From: DATLFI01 sp035524895
GTDB lineage: Bacteria; Acidobacteriota; Thermoanaerobaculia; Multivoradales; Multivoraceae
NCBI GenBank assembly: GCA_035524895.1
Contig: DATLFI010000097.1
Location: 1 to 54,106, forward strand
Reading direction: 5' to 3'
Length of the DNA stretch: 54,106 bases
This document shows, in pieces, positions 44,604 to 53,430 of this stretch (position 1 is the first letter of the stretch; every line of letters starts with the position of its first letter). Below the pieces are notes generated by a model. That model was not told where the DNA came from. It worked only from the letters and a program-made list of their open reading frames with translations, and searched no databases. The translations under genes and the position numbers were made by a program.

Positions 44604-45725
44604 TCAGGGAAACGGCTCGCCGCAGGTCGCGAAGGCACCGATGTCGGCCACGCTCTCGACGGGATCGCCGAACCAGTGGCGATACTGCACCGTCTCGTTC
44701 GCCGCGAGGTCGGTGACCGTGATCCGATAGTCCAGGCTGGTCGAGGCCGAGGCGAAGACCCAGTACCGTCCGTTCACGGCGCAGCCGTCGAGCACCTTGA
44801 CCAGCAGCTCCCAGTTGCTCGGCTCGTAGAACCAGAACAGCCCCGAGTCCTTGGTGCGCGGCGCCGCGACGGTGCCGCGTCCCACCTGGTTCGCCGACTC
44901 CTTGAAGCTCACCTCGGCCAGGAAGCGGCCCTGGTGCAGGCACAGGGAGGTCGTGCCCGACGTGCAAGGCGGGCTGGAATCCGTAGGTGCCGCGCGGTCG
45001 ACCAGAAAACGAAAGCCATCGAGAACGCTTTCGAGCGGCCACGTCGATCGGCCGAACCCGCTCCGGACGTCCTCCTCCCATTCGAGGCCGAGGAAGTCCC
45101 ACTGCTGGCGCAGCTTCGGACCATCCCGGCCCAGAGTCGGATCGGTAGCGCCGTAGTACATGCGGATAGCCGGGGCATAGCGCGGGTTCAACACGGCGCT
45201 CACCGGGAGGTAGGGAGCCGACATGGTGAAGACCGCGCTGAGGCGCAACTCCGTGAGGTAGGCGAGCAGGTAGGCGTAGCTGGCGCCACTGCCGTGACCG
45301 GCGATCGCCACCTTTCCCGGCCGAATGGCGATCTCGGCCGCGACGGTCACGATCGTCCGCTCCACGATGTCGAGATCGCTGCCGAAGCCCCAACCTCGAG
45401 GGGACGAGGCCACCGGCAACGCGACGACGAGGCGGAGCTGATCGGCCGCGGCCTGCAACGAGTCCCGGTAGAGCGAAAGATCCGTCCCGCTGTTGTGCAG
45501 GAAGATCACCAGAGGCGCGCCGGTCTGGGTGTCGACTCCCTGCGGCAGGTACCGATCGAATCTCGAGCCGAGCTCTGACAAGTCGACCGAGCGCCAGCCG
45601 ATCTGACCGGCGAACGGCGACTCTCCCTGGGCACGCAGGGAACCTGCGGACGAGACCAGCAAGGACGCCAAGACGGCGGCGGTGCGGACAGCCGAGCAGC
45701 TACTCACGATATGTGACTGTAGCAT
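44604..45725 (-). CDS. secreted alpha/beta-hydrolase-like protein with C-terminal beta module
   Basis: 373 aa. A signal peptide (about 1-35) precedes a hydrolase-like domain (LVIFLHNSGTDLSLYRDSL; VAIAGHGSGASYAYLLAYL). At the nucleophile position of the usual GxSxG elbow there is Gly (GHGSG), so catalysis is doubtful. The last about 110 residues (CLHQGRFLAEVSF ... FWFYEPSNWELLVKVLDG ... YRITVTDLA) are a module I recall from many secreted acidobacterial proteins. The start is uncertain: ATG 45725, or GTG six codons later; no ribosome site is clear. Confidence 0.7.
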   Translation of the reverse strand: MLQSHIVSSCSAVRTAAVLASLLVSSAGSLRAQGESPFAGQIGWRSVDLSELGSRFDRYLPQGVDTQTGAPLVIFLHNSGTDLSLYRDSLQAAADQLRLVVALPVASSPRGWGFGSDLDIVERTIVTVAAEIAIRPGKVAIAGHGSGASYAYLLAYLTELRLSAVFTMSAPYLPVSAVLNPRYAPAIRMYYGATDPTLGRDGPKLRQQWDFLGLEWEEDVRSGFGRSTWPLESVLDGFRFLVDRAAPTDSSPPCTSGTTSLCLHQGRFLAEVSFKESANQVGRGTVAAPRTKDSGLFWFYEPSNWELLVKVLDGCAVNGRYWVFASASTSLDYRITVTDLAANETVQYRHWFGDPVESVADIGAFATCGEPFP

Positions 45726-45731
45726 CGCAAC

Positions 45732-45772
45732 CGCTCGTCGGTACTGGGTCAGTGACCCACTACGCGCTCGTC
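45732..45772. repeat. miniature palindromic insertion-like element, copy 2
   Basis: Palindrome with left arm GTACTGGGTCA (45741-45751) and right arm TGACCCACTAC (45753-45763), one mismatch, one central base. It is framed by direct repeats CGCTCGTC at 45732-45739 and 45765-45772. Compared with copy 1 at 27798-27844, a C-to-G change in the left arm is matched by G-to-C in the right. It lies 16 bp upstream of a minus-strand start codon. Confidence 0.6.
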
Positions 45773-45793
45773 CGCCGGCGCGCCGCGCCACGG

Positions 45794-47224
45794 TCAGAGC
45801 GACGCCTGCTGGAAGGCACGTGCTCGAAACAAGAAGTCGATGATGCTGCCCTCGTGTGGCTGCAGCCAGTTGAGCTGGGTCGTCGGCACCGGACCCAGGT
45901 TGAGCCGGTCGATGTGGGTGGCATCGAGCAGCGCGCGCCGAAACGCCTCGTCCTCCGTGATGGCAGAGCACACCAGCGTGCCGCCGATCCGCTCGAGCAT
46001 CTGCGCCTGGGGACACTCCACCACCGACACGAAGGGGAACATGTACTCGGTGTTCGCCGCCTGGGGCTCAGGCGATGTGCAGTGCAGCACCGTCGGTCGC
46101 AGATAGCCGCAACGCTCCCGCTCGACCAGCCGACTCTCGCCGCCGCGCAACCGAGCCGTGACCTCCTCCACCCCCGGCGCCTCGAGCTGTCGGTCGATGC
46201 TCTCGGAGATCGCGCGCGCCACCCCCGGCACGGTGAACGCAGCGAGCTGGGCCTCCGAGTCGGTCGCGGGCCGGGGACCGATCGGCGCAAGCCGCTCGGC
46301 GATCGCCACGGCGATCTCGCGCGTGTGTCGCGAGGCCCAGATCCCCGAGCAGTTGATGCAGCCGCGCCCGCTGTTGATGAGCACGCTGGTGACCATCACG
46401 TCGAGGTAGCTCTCCCAGTGGTCGACCACGTCGTCGCCGAGCAGGATCTTGCTGAAGCCGGGGCCGTGGGCCTGCACTCGAGGGTCACCCTTGTAGCGGT
46501 CTACGGTCTGGGCCCCGCCAAAGATGAGGCTCCGAGGGCACGACTCCAGCACCGCCGCACCCGCCTCGGCGAGTCCCGGATAGACCGCGATCGCCTCGCG
46601 CGGCACGCCGGCAGCGAAGAAGGCTTCCGTCATGCGGTAGGGCGTCCAAGGTTCCTGCGGCCCCGGCTTGAACAGGAGGCCGATCTGCAGTGGGATCACC
46701 GGCAGCCACAACGTGTGCACGCCGGGAGAGTTCGACGGCAACACCAGACCGAGTGCAGCAGTCTGAGCCTGGTAGCTCAGGGGCACGCCCCGTTCCTCCA
46801 CGCCCCAGCCGCGGCCGAGAATGTCGAGGTCGAGGCCGCGCGTGAGTGCTTCGAGCACCTCGCGCATGTGCGTCAGCACGAAGTGGTTCTTCTGCATGTT
46901 GGCGCTACACATGTGCTCGGGCAGCCCGGTGGTCGCCGATTGCGTTCGCGCGAACTCCTCCGGAGTCTGCGACCCGTCGCCCATCGGCAGGGCCGCCTCG
47001 AGGTAGAGCGAGGCGGCGCGCTCGACCATCGCGAGCAGCTCGCCGCTCGGGATCTCGCGCAGCACGTCGCGCGCACGCTGCATCTTGCGCGCGTCGCGGC
47101 GGATGATTCCGGCGTTGGCCTGGTCGACCTCCGCGAGCTCCTCGCCGGTCTCGAAGTGGAAGATCTTGTCGGTCTCGAGAGAGGTGTAGGGCTGCCCCCA
47201 GCGGAGCACGGGGATACGGATCAT
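45794..47224 (-). CDS. aldehyde dehydrogenase-family protein
   Basis: 476 aa. ALDH-like order: LGLVLPSNSPGVHTLWLPVIPLQIG (cofactor-binding strand), LFKPGPQEPWTPYRMTEAF, LIFGGAQTVDRY, then the active-site region NSGRGCINCSGIW with a candidate catalytic Cys. The family usually oxidises aldehydes or reduces acyl-CoA; the general ALDH glutamate is not evident, so the reaction is unclear. The start is ATG 47224, since the upstream frame to 47272 has no ribosome site. It lies alone between the palindromic element and the toxin gene. Confidence 0.75.
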   Translation of the reverse strand: MIRIPVLRWGQPYTSLETDKIFHFETGEELAEVDQANAGIIRRDARKMQRARDVLREIPSGELLAMVERAASLYLEAALPMGDGSQTPEEFARTQSATTGLPEHMCSANMQKNHFVLTHMREVLEALTRGLDLDILGRGWGVEERGVPLSYQAQTAALGLVLPSNSPGVHTLWLPVIPLQIGLLFKPGPQEPWTPYRMTEAFFAAGVPREAIAVYPGLAEAGAAVLESCPRSLIFGGAQTVDRYKGDPRVQAHGPGFSKILLGDDVVDHWESYLDVMVTSVLINSGRGCINCSGIWASRHTREIAVAIAERLAPIGPRPATDSEAQLAAFTVPGVARAISESIDRQLEAPGVEEVTARLRGGESRLVERERCGYLRPTVLHCTSPEPQAANTEYMFPFVSVVECPQAQMLERIGGTLVCSAITEDEAFRRALLDATHIDRLNLGPVPTTQLNWLQPHEGSIIDFLFRARAFQQASL

Positions 47225-47308
47225 GTTGGGATTCCGGGGGAAGTACGACGCGGGACGGCGCCGACCGTGCATTGTAGCGGGCCGCGACGGGCGAGCCGCC
47301 GCAGGCGC

Positions 47309-47647
47309 TCACTCACCCAGGATCTCGTTCAGGCCTTCGAGCACGTGGGCCAGCTCCTCCTCCGAGGCCCGCGCCAAGCGCTCGCCGATTCGTTCGGCCG
47401 CGAGTGTCCGGATCTGGCTGATCTTGACCCACGAGCTCTTCGGCAACCGCGAAGACTCGAGCTCGAGAGTCAAGGGGAACCCCGCTCGCGGCTCCTGACT
47501 GGTCAGTGCGACGGCGATCACGGTGCCCGACCGTTCGTTGAAGACGTCGTGACTCAAGATCAGCGCCGGCCGCCGGCCGGCCTGCTCGCTGCCGCGTGTC
47601 GGGTCGAGGTCCGCCCAGCGGATCTCGCCCCTCAGTATGCGGGCCAT
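47309..47647 (-). CDS. MazF/PemK-type toxin endoribonuclease
   Basis: 112 aa. The opening RGEIRWADLDPTRGSEQAGRRPALILSHD and VIAVALTSQEPRAGFPLTL are the MazF/PemK signature, with the conserved Arg/Gly loop and the Thr/Ser pocket. Toxins of this family cut mRNA at short motifs. It starts at ATG 47647 inside the end of the antitoxin gene (16-bp overlap), so the two are coupled. The open frame upstream to 47716 belongs to the antitoxin. Confidence 0.9.
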   Translation of the reverse strand: MARILRGEIRWADLDPTRGSEQAGRRPALILSHDVFNERSGTVIAVALTSQEPRAGFPLTLELESSRLPKSSWVKISQIRTLAAERIGERLARASEEELAHVLEGLNEILGE

Positions 47648-47874
47648 TCCAGCGAATCCGAGCCGAGTCCCTCTTCGGCGAGCGCCCGTTCTTCGTCCGG
47701 ATCGAGCTTGGCGCACTCCTCCGCCAAGCGACGCCGCTCCAGGCGTGCCAACTGCTCTCTCAACGCGACCTCGACCGCGCGGCTCCGGCTCGGAAAGCGG
47801 CGTGACCGCACCAGCCGGTCCACTCGGCTGACCGTCGCGGCATCGAGGGTGACGGCGATCTTGGTCTTGGGCAC
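47632..47874 (-). CDS. ribbon-helix-helix antitoxin (MazE-like partner)
   Basis: 80 aa. The N-terminal KTKIAVTLDAATVSRVDRLVRSRRFPSRSRAVEVALREQL is a ribbon-helix-helix DNA-binding domain, followed by an acidic tail (AKLDPDEERALAEEGLGSDSLEW) that would wrap the toxin. The start is GTG 47874 with GGAG 7 bp upstream. A palindrome 12 bp further upstream is the probable autoregulatory operator. Confidence 0.9.
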   Translation of the reverse strand: MPKTKIAVTLDAATVSRVDRLVRSRRFPSRSRAVEVALREQLARLERRRLAEECAKLDPDEERALAEEGLGSDSLEWPAY

Positions 47875-47886
47875 GGTGTCGCTCCG

Positions 47887-47905
47887 GTATGATATTTCAT
47901 CATAC
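47887..47905 (-). promoter_or_regulatory. palindromic operator/promoter of the toxin-antitoxin pair
   Basis: GTATGAT-N5-ATCATAC, an AT-rich perfect inverted repeat in GC-rich DNA, ends 12 bp before the antitoxin start. Read on the minus strand, TATGAT within it matches a -10 box at five of six positions, so antitoxin binding would block the promoter. No good -35 is seen. Confidence 0.65.
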
Positions 47906-47965
47906 TACGACTTGCACCGTGTCGTGGTCGGTACGGGCCTTCCACTGCGGTTCTTGCTCCATTCC

Positions 47966-50333
47966 CTACCGGCTCGCACCTTCCCCCAAGTACCCCAACG
48001 CCTCCAAGCGCTCGCGGGTCTCCCGATCGAGCTCGGGCGTGATCTCGTCCTCCGCGCGAGCTGAGGCGCGCAGCCGCCACAGGCAGAGCACGGCCTCGCC
48101 GGCGCCGCAGGCATCAGGCGGGTGATCCGCGAGGAGCGTTTGCTCGGCGAGCGGCTGACCGTCCCAAACCTGCCTCTCACCCACCACCACCTTCGGGGGT
48201 CCGATCGGCTCCCCGTCGAGCCACACCGCGACGCTCGAGATCCCTTCGCTTGGGCCGAGCAGCCGCACTCCCTTGGCGAGCGGCTAGCCTTGCCACTCGA
48301 GATGCAGGCGCCCGCCGCGTAGCTCGACGCGGTCGCCGGCAGCGAGCAGCTCCGGCCACCAGCCTTCGGGCGCGCCGGCGAGCGTGAGCTCGGCGCGCAG
48401 CGCGCGGCCCGCGAGGCCGGCGCCGGCGCTCACCCGCAGCCCCGGCAGCTCGCGGCCGAGCTGACCGAGCACCAGCGGCGCCAGCTCTGCGAGTTTGCCG
48501 GGCCGCTCCGCTGCGAGGTTGCGGGCCTCCGCGGGATCGCGCACGAGATCGAGCAGCGCCACCCGCTCGAGGCGCCGGTGGTCGAGCGCGAAGGTGGCGC
48601 GCTGGAGCGCGTCGGCGGGCTCGTACGGCTCGTGCGCGTTGTAGAGAACCAGCTTCCAACCTTCCGACACCACGCCGGCGAGCACCGGCCCGAAGCTCAG
48701 CCGCTGCGCCGGCGCCGGTCGTAAGGGCAGCGCGCCGCCGCGCAGCACGGGCAGCAGGTCGAGACCGGGCAGCTCGCCCGGCGCTTCCACACCGGCGGCC
48801 GCTAGTACGGTCGGCACCAGGTCGAGCAGCCGCACCTCGCCCCCAACGCGCCGCGCCGCCGCGACCTCGCCATCCCCAGCGCACCAGCAGCGGCACGCGC
48901 ACCTGCTCGTCGTAGAGCGTGTGGCCGTGCTTCCAGCCGCCGCGCTCGTGGAGCTCCTCGCCGTGGTCCGAGGTGACGATCCACAGCGTCTCGCGGACCA
49001 CCTCGGGCGGTAGCTGGTCGACCAGCTCGCCCAGCGCGCGGTCGACCCACGCGATCTCGCTGTCGTAGAGCGCGGTGATCTGCGCGCGGTCGGCCGCGGC
49101 CTCCGCCTCGCCCTCGGCGAGGGCTTGGTGCCCGAGATAGAGCGCGTGCACGTCGTGACCGGTGAGTCGGCCGCCGTAGTCGGGCAGGAACGGCGAGCGC
49201 TCGCCGCTGGTGTCGGGGCTGCTGTACGGGTCGTGGGGATCGATGAAGTGCAGGTACAGGAAGAACGGCTCCTCGGCGCCGGCGTGCGCCTCGAGCCAGG
49301 GCGCCGCCCGTTCGACCACGTCGCCGGCCGGCCGCGCCAGCGACTCGACGCGCGCCGGCGGCAGCCACCAGGTGTCGAAGCCGCGGTCGAAGCCGGCCGC
49401 CGGGAACAGCGTCGGGTTGGCGACGAACGCCGCGGTGCGGTAGCCGCCGGCGCGCAGGCGCTCGGCGAGCGTCGGCACGTCGTCCGGTATCACGACCCCA
49501 GCCGCGCGCGAGCGCTGCAGCTCGCCGGGGTGGCGCCCGGTCAGATAAGACGCGGCCGAGGGCAGCGTCCACGGGGCCTGCGCGTACGCGCGCTCGAACA
49601 GCGTGCCGCGCGCCGCGAACAGCGCGTCGAGCCGCGGCGTGGTGTCGCGCGCGTAGCCGTAGGCGCCGACGTGGTCGGCGCGCAGGGTGTCGATCACCAC
49701 CAGCACGACGTCGGGGCGCGCTGGGCGCGGCCCACCGCGACGCTCTGCCCTACCCGCGCGCAGCGCGACCGGCCCCCAGGCGACTCGCCGCGCCTCGGCG
49801 AGCGCCGCGGTGTCCGCCTCGAGTCGCGCTGCCAGTGTCACGCGCCCGGCGCGATCGCCCGAGAGATCCAGGCTCAGGTCGCGCCAGCCCCCGTCGGCTC
49901 CGGCGGCCAGCGGCTCGCGCAGCAGCTCCCGGCGCTGTCCATCGTCCTCGCGACGCTCCACCACCAACGCGACCTTGCCGGCGCGGTCCACTTCGTCGCC
50001 GTCGATCGCGACGCCGAGGTGCAAGCGTGCCTCCTGCGACAGCCAGCCGGTCCACGACAAGCCGGAGAACGACGTGCGCAGCACCGGCCGGCGCTCGCCT
50101 CCGGAGGCGGCTTCGCCGAGCTCCACCTCGCCGGGCAGCTCGAACCCGGCGGCCTCCCACGCCGCGAGCCCGCGGGCGGGCCCAGGCTCCGGCAGCACGA
50201 AGGTGTCGCCGGCGGGGCGCCGGCACGACGACAACCCCGAGAGCCCGCCGGCCAAGAGCACGGCCGCCGCGAAGGTCCGCAGCCGACGCGTGCCGGGTCT
50301 GGCGCCTTCCGCCTCAGCCCTGCTGCCCGGCAC
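47966..50333 (-). pseudogene. lipoprotein sulfatase/alkaline-phosphatase-like gene, disrupted
   Basis: One protein spread over two frames. Frame 1 (50333 to about 48877): Lys/Arg start, signal with lipobox LSSC, then VVLVVIDTLRADHVGAYGY, APWTLPSAASYLTGRHPGE, HFIDPHDPYS and TSDHGEELHERGG. Frame 2 continues from about 48873 (GEVRLLDLVPTVLAAAGV). The shift falls at the C4 run 48874-48877, one extra base. Frame 2 then meets an in-frame TAG at 48284-48286, but the same frame goes on to the usual family ending LDRETRERLEALGYLG at 47966. The nucleophile site reads TLPSA, not the CxPxR of formylglycine sulfatases. A real pseudogene or sequence error are both possible. Confidence 0.75.
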
Positions 50334-50430
50334 GTCCTCGGCTCCGGCTCCGGTCGCGATCGGCGCGCGGCTGGAGACGGTCCTCGCCCTGGCCCGCGAC
50401 GAAGGCGCGCGCCTCGTCGAGGACCGCCGT

Positions 50431-52044
50431 TCACGAGCTTCCCCCGGCGACCTCGAGGAGCTCGCGATAGTACGTGGCGGCCGCCCCATCCTCGCCGGCC
50501 GCGACGGCAGATCGGGCGGCGCCCAGGAGGCCCTGGAAGCGGCGCGGGTAGAGCTCCAGGGACTGCCGGTAGGCCACCAGCGCCTCGACCGGGCGCAACT
50601 GCTCGAGCAGGAGATCTCCCAGCAACTCCGGCGACGGGATCGTCGGCGCGGGCGTGACCGCGTGCTTCGGCGTCGCCCGCTCCAGCTCCGCCGCCTCGCG
50701 CATCAGCGCCAGGCTCGACGCCGCATCGCGCTCGGCGTGGGCCAGCCAGGCGCCGACCGCGAGACGCTGCACGCGGATGCTGCGCGCGAACAGCTCCTCG
50801 CCCGCGCCGTCCGCCGCGTCTTCCAGCGCGCCGAGCCGGTTGCGCGCGTCGCGCGCCTCGTCCGTCCGCCCGAGGCGGGCCGCCCCGAGCCCGCGCGCGA
50901 ACCAGGTCACCGCTTCGGGCCACCAGAAGCGGTCCCAGTCGAGCTCCGGGGGGCGGCGAGGCGCGAGCGCCGCCGCCTCGCTCCAGGCGCGGCGCTCGAG
51001 CGCGTAGCGAGCCCGCGTGGACGCCAGGTGAAATGCCGTCTTCAACGTCGGCTGCAGGCGTGCCGTGCCGAGCAGGCGGCCCAGTTGGCTCTCGGCATCG
51101 CCGTCCGCGCCCTTCTGGAGATACGCGTAGACCAGGTACTCGATCGCGTGGGGGAACTCGTCCCACACGAACTGGCCGCGGTCCCCGGCGGGGTGCTCGA
51201 GCGCGGCCTCCGCCGCCAGCAGGTTGCCGCGAATCACCGCGTCCCAGTCACCGAGCCGGATGTAGATGTGGGTCGGCATGTGGAGCGCGTGGGGATTACG
51301 CGGAGCGACCGTCTCGTACTTCTCGATGATCGCGAGCGACTCGCGCTCTCGTCCCGGCACGTCGTTGGCGTGCACGAGGTAGTGCATGGCGCCGGGGTGG
51401 TCGGGGTTGCGCTGGTAGACCGCGAGCAGCAGACCGGCTGCGCGCTCCGCATGCGCCCTCTGCGAAACCGTGTCGGACGGCGCGGCGGCCAGGTGCGCGA
51501 GCGCGTAGAAGGCAGCCGCTTCGGGATCCTCGGGAAAGGCGTCGTACACCTTCTCCATCGCCCGCTCCCACCGGCCAATGCGTTGCCAGTACTCGGTCGA
51601 CGCCGGGTCGAGGAAGAAAGCCGCCCCGGCCTCCACGAAGAGGCGCTCGCGCTCGGTGCGGGGCGCGAGCGAGCGCGCTCGCTCTACCGCCTCCCACCCG
51701 CGCCGCAGCTCCTCGGGTCCCGGCCGGGTCGGCCACAGTGGCTGGAACAGGGTCATCGAGATCCCCCAATGCGCCATTGCGCACCCTGGATCGATCGACG
51801 CGACCCGCTCGAACGTCTCGCGCGCACGCGGGTAGGTCATGTGGTGGAGCAACGCGATGGCTCGATCGAACTCGACCCGAGCCGTCTCGGAGCAGGAGAC
51901 CGGAAACGCGACCGTGCCCAGTGCATGCTGGTCGTGGGGCTGCGCCCCTGCTGGCCGTGGTGCCATTCCGGCGCCGCCGACGAGCGCGACGGCCACGAGG
52001 ACCAGACCGCGGACCAGACCGACGTGCGCAGCGCGGTTCTTCAT
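50431..52044 (-). CDS. secreted TPR-repeat protein
   Basis: 537 aa. A signal peptide (1-34, ending AGA-QPH) is followed by helical tetratricopeptide-like repeats (ARVEFDRAIALLHHMTYPRARETFERVASIDPG; HAMHYLVHANDVPGRERESLAIIEKYE; PHALHMPTHIYIRLGDWDAVI; LRPVEALVAYRQSLELYPRRFQG). The family is widespread in bacteria without known function and acts as a periplasmic scaffold. GGAGGG lies 6 bp before ATG 52044. The stop is 97 bp before the likely sulfatase start, so the pair may be co-transcribed. Confidence 0.88.
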   Translation of the reverse strand: MKNRAAHVGLVRGLVLVAVALVGGAGMAPRPAGAQPHDQHALGTVAFPVSCSETARVEFDRAIALLHHMTYPRARETFERVASIDPGCAMAHWGISMTLFQPLWPTRPGPEELRRGWEAVERARSLAPRTERERLFVEAGAAFFLDPASTEYWQRIGRWERAMEKVYDAFPEDPEAAAFYALAHLAAAPSDTVSQRAHAERAAGLLLAVYQRNPDHPGAMHYLVHANDVPGRERESLAIIEKYETVAPRNPHALHMPTHIYIRLGDWDAVIRGNLLAAEAALEHPAGDRGQFVWDEFPHAIEYLVYAYLQKGADGDAESQLGRLLGTARLQPTLKTAFHLASTRARYALERRAWSEAAALAPRRPPELDWDRFWWPEAVTWFARGLGAARLGRTDEARDARNRLGALEDAADGAGEELFARSIRVQRLAVGAWLAHAERDAASSLALMREAAELERATPKHAVTPAPTIPSPELLGDLLLEQLRPVEALVAYRQSLELYPRRFQGLLGAARSAVAAGEDGAAATYYRELLEVAGGSS

Positions 52045-52142
52045 GATTCGCCCTCCGTTCGTGCCCCGGGCTAGCGGCGCCGGCGCTCGGAGCGCGGCTC
52101 CTCCCCAGCGGCCTTCGAGCTCGGCGGCGCGCCGGCGCCGGC

Positions 52143-53255
52143 TCAGTACACGCCGACGGTGGTGGTAGCCGCGATGCGGCTGAACGGCCGGACACCGCTC
52201 ACGCCGTCCCACGGGTACGCATTGTACGGCGGCTCGCGCTCGCCCTCGTCGCGCTCGAGGAAGCCGGGCACGAAGAACTCGCGGGTGAGCGTGGTCAGGC
52301 GCACGCGGCCGGTCTCGCCGTAGCCCACGACGCGCTCGGGCTGGTCGGGATCGACCACCTCGATCACCGCGCGCGGCTGCGGCGCGTGGTAGATGATCTT
52401 GTAGCCGTTGGCCGGGCCGACCGGCTGCGACGCCGCGAGACCCATCAGCGTGTTGCCGTAGGTCGGCGTGATGTAGACGCCGTCGAGCAGCTCCTCGACC
52501 GCGAAGCGCGTCCACTGCGGTGTGAACTCGGTGCCGCCCGAGAAGATGCCGAGCACGCCGCAGTCGCGCAGCGTCTTGCCCCTCTTCTCCAGAGCGATAC
52601 ACAAGCCCTCGAGCAGCTTCGGCGTAGCGAACATCGCCTTGACGTCGTGGCCAGCCTCGAGGATCGTCACGGCCTGGTCGATGACGTGCGTCTTGTACGC
52701 CTCGAGGTGTTCGGTCCAGCCCTTCTGGATCAGCTTGATCACCCAGCGGGGATCGAGGTCGATACAGACGGAGATGCCACCGCGATGCTGGCAAAGATGC
52801 TCGACCGCGAGGCGCAGCCGCCGCGGCCCCGACGGACCGAGCATCAGCCAGTTGCAGCCGCGCGGGAAGAACTGCTCGGGCAGCGTGTCGCTGAACTGCT
52901 CGTAGTCGATGCGGAAGTCGTCGATCGAGATCCGGCTCTTGGGAACTCCCGTGGTGCCGCCGGTCTCGAACACGAACACCGGCTTGTCGGCGAACGCCTT
53001 GGGCACCCATCGCCGGAGCGGCCCGCCGCGCAGCCACTCGTCCTGGAACAGCGAGAACTTGCGGAGGTCGTCGAACCCCTGCACCTCCCTGGCGGGCTCG
53101 AAGCCGAGGCTCTTCGCCTGCTCGAGCCAGAACGGGGTGCCCGTGGCGGGGTCGAAGTGCCAGGCGACGAGCTCGCGCACGTGGGCGTCGAGGCGCTCGC
53201 GCGCCGCTGCGACCTTGGCTTCGAGCGTCAACGTGGGAGACTCGGTGGTGGTCAT
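52143..53255 (-). CDS. PaaK-like adenylate-forming enzyme
   Basis: 370 aa. The ATP-binding A3 motif FETGGTTGVPKS, IFSGGTEFTP, ITPTYGNTLMGL and the late YGETGRVRLTTLTREFFVPGF fit the phenylacetate-CoA ligase branch of the ANL superfamily. It activates a carboxylic acid as the acyl-adenylate. It is shorter than full PaaK (about 430) and ends soon after the A8-like hinge, so the small C-terminal domain seems reduced. GGAG lies 5 bp before the ATG. No carrier-protein or CoA-pathway gene is beside it. Confidence 0.75.
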   Translation of the reverse strand: MTTTESPTLTLEAKVAAARERLDAHVRELVAWHFDPATGTPFWLEQAKSLGFEPAREVQGFDDLRKFSLFQDEWLRGGPLRRWVPKAFADKPVFVFETGGTTGVPKSRISIDDFRIDYEQFSDTLPEQFFPRGCNWLMLGPSGPRRLRLAVEHLCQHRGGISVCIDLDPRWVIKLIQKGWTEHLEAYKTHVIDQAVTILEAGHDVKAMFATPKLLEGLCIALEKRGKTLRDCGVLGIFSGGTEFTPQWTRFAVEELLDGVYITPTYGNTLMGLAASQPVGPANGYKIIYHAPQPRAVIEVVDPDQPERVVGYGETGRVRLTTLTREFFVPGFLERDEGEREPPYNAYPWDGVSGVRPFSRIAATTTVGVY

Positions 53256-53430
53256 GCGCGCTCCGGGGTCTCAGTGCTGGGCCCCCACGGCGAGTGCCGC
53301 GGCACGCAGCAGCAGCCTCGCGGGAGCGCGCGCACGCTATCAAAGCAGTCTCGGAGCCTGGGGCCCAGGGAGAGCCCCGCGAGCCGCGCGCTTGGGCGCA
53401 AACTCTTCGAGTCACGTACCATCGAAGACC

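Noticed and set aside
45713..48064. 783-codon plus-strand open frame
   Set aside because: It is antisense to the aldehyde dehydrogenase-family and toxin-antitoxin genes and has no recognisable motif; high GC makes such open frames common.
48284..48286. TAG read as pyrrolysine or another recoded amino acid
   Set aside because: There is no pyl gene or downstream insertion structure, and a frameshift occurs in the same gene; decay or sequence error is simpler.
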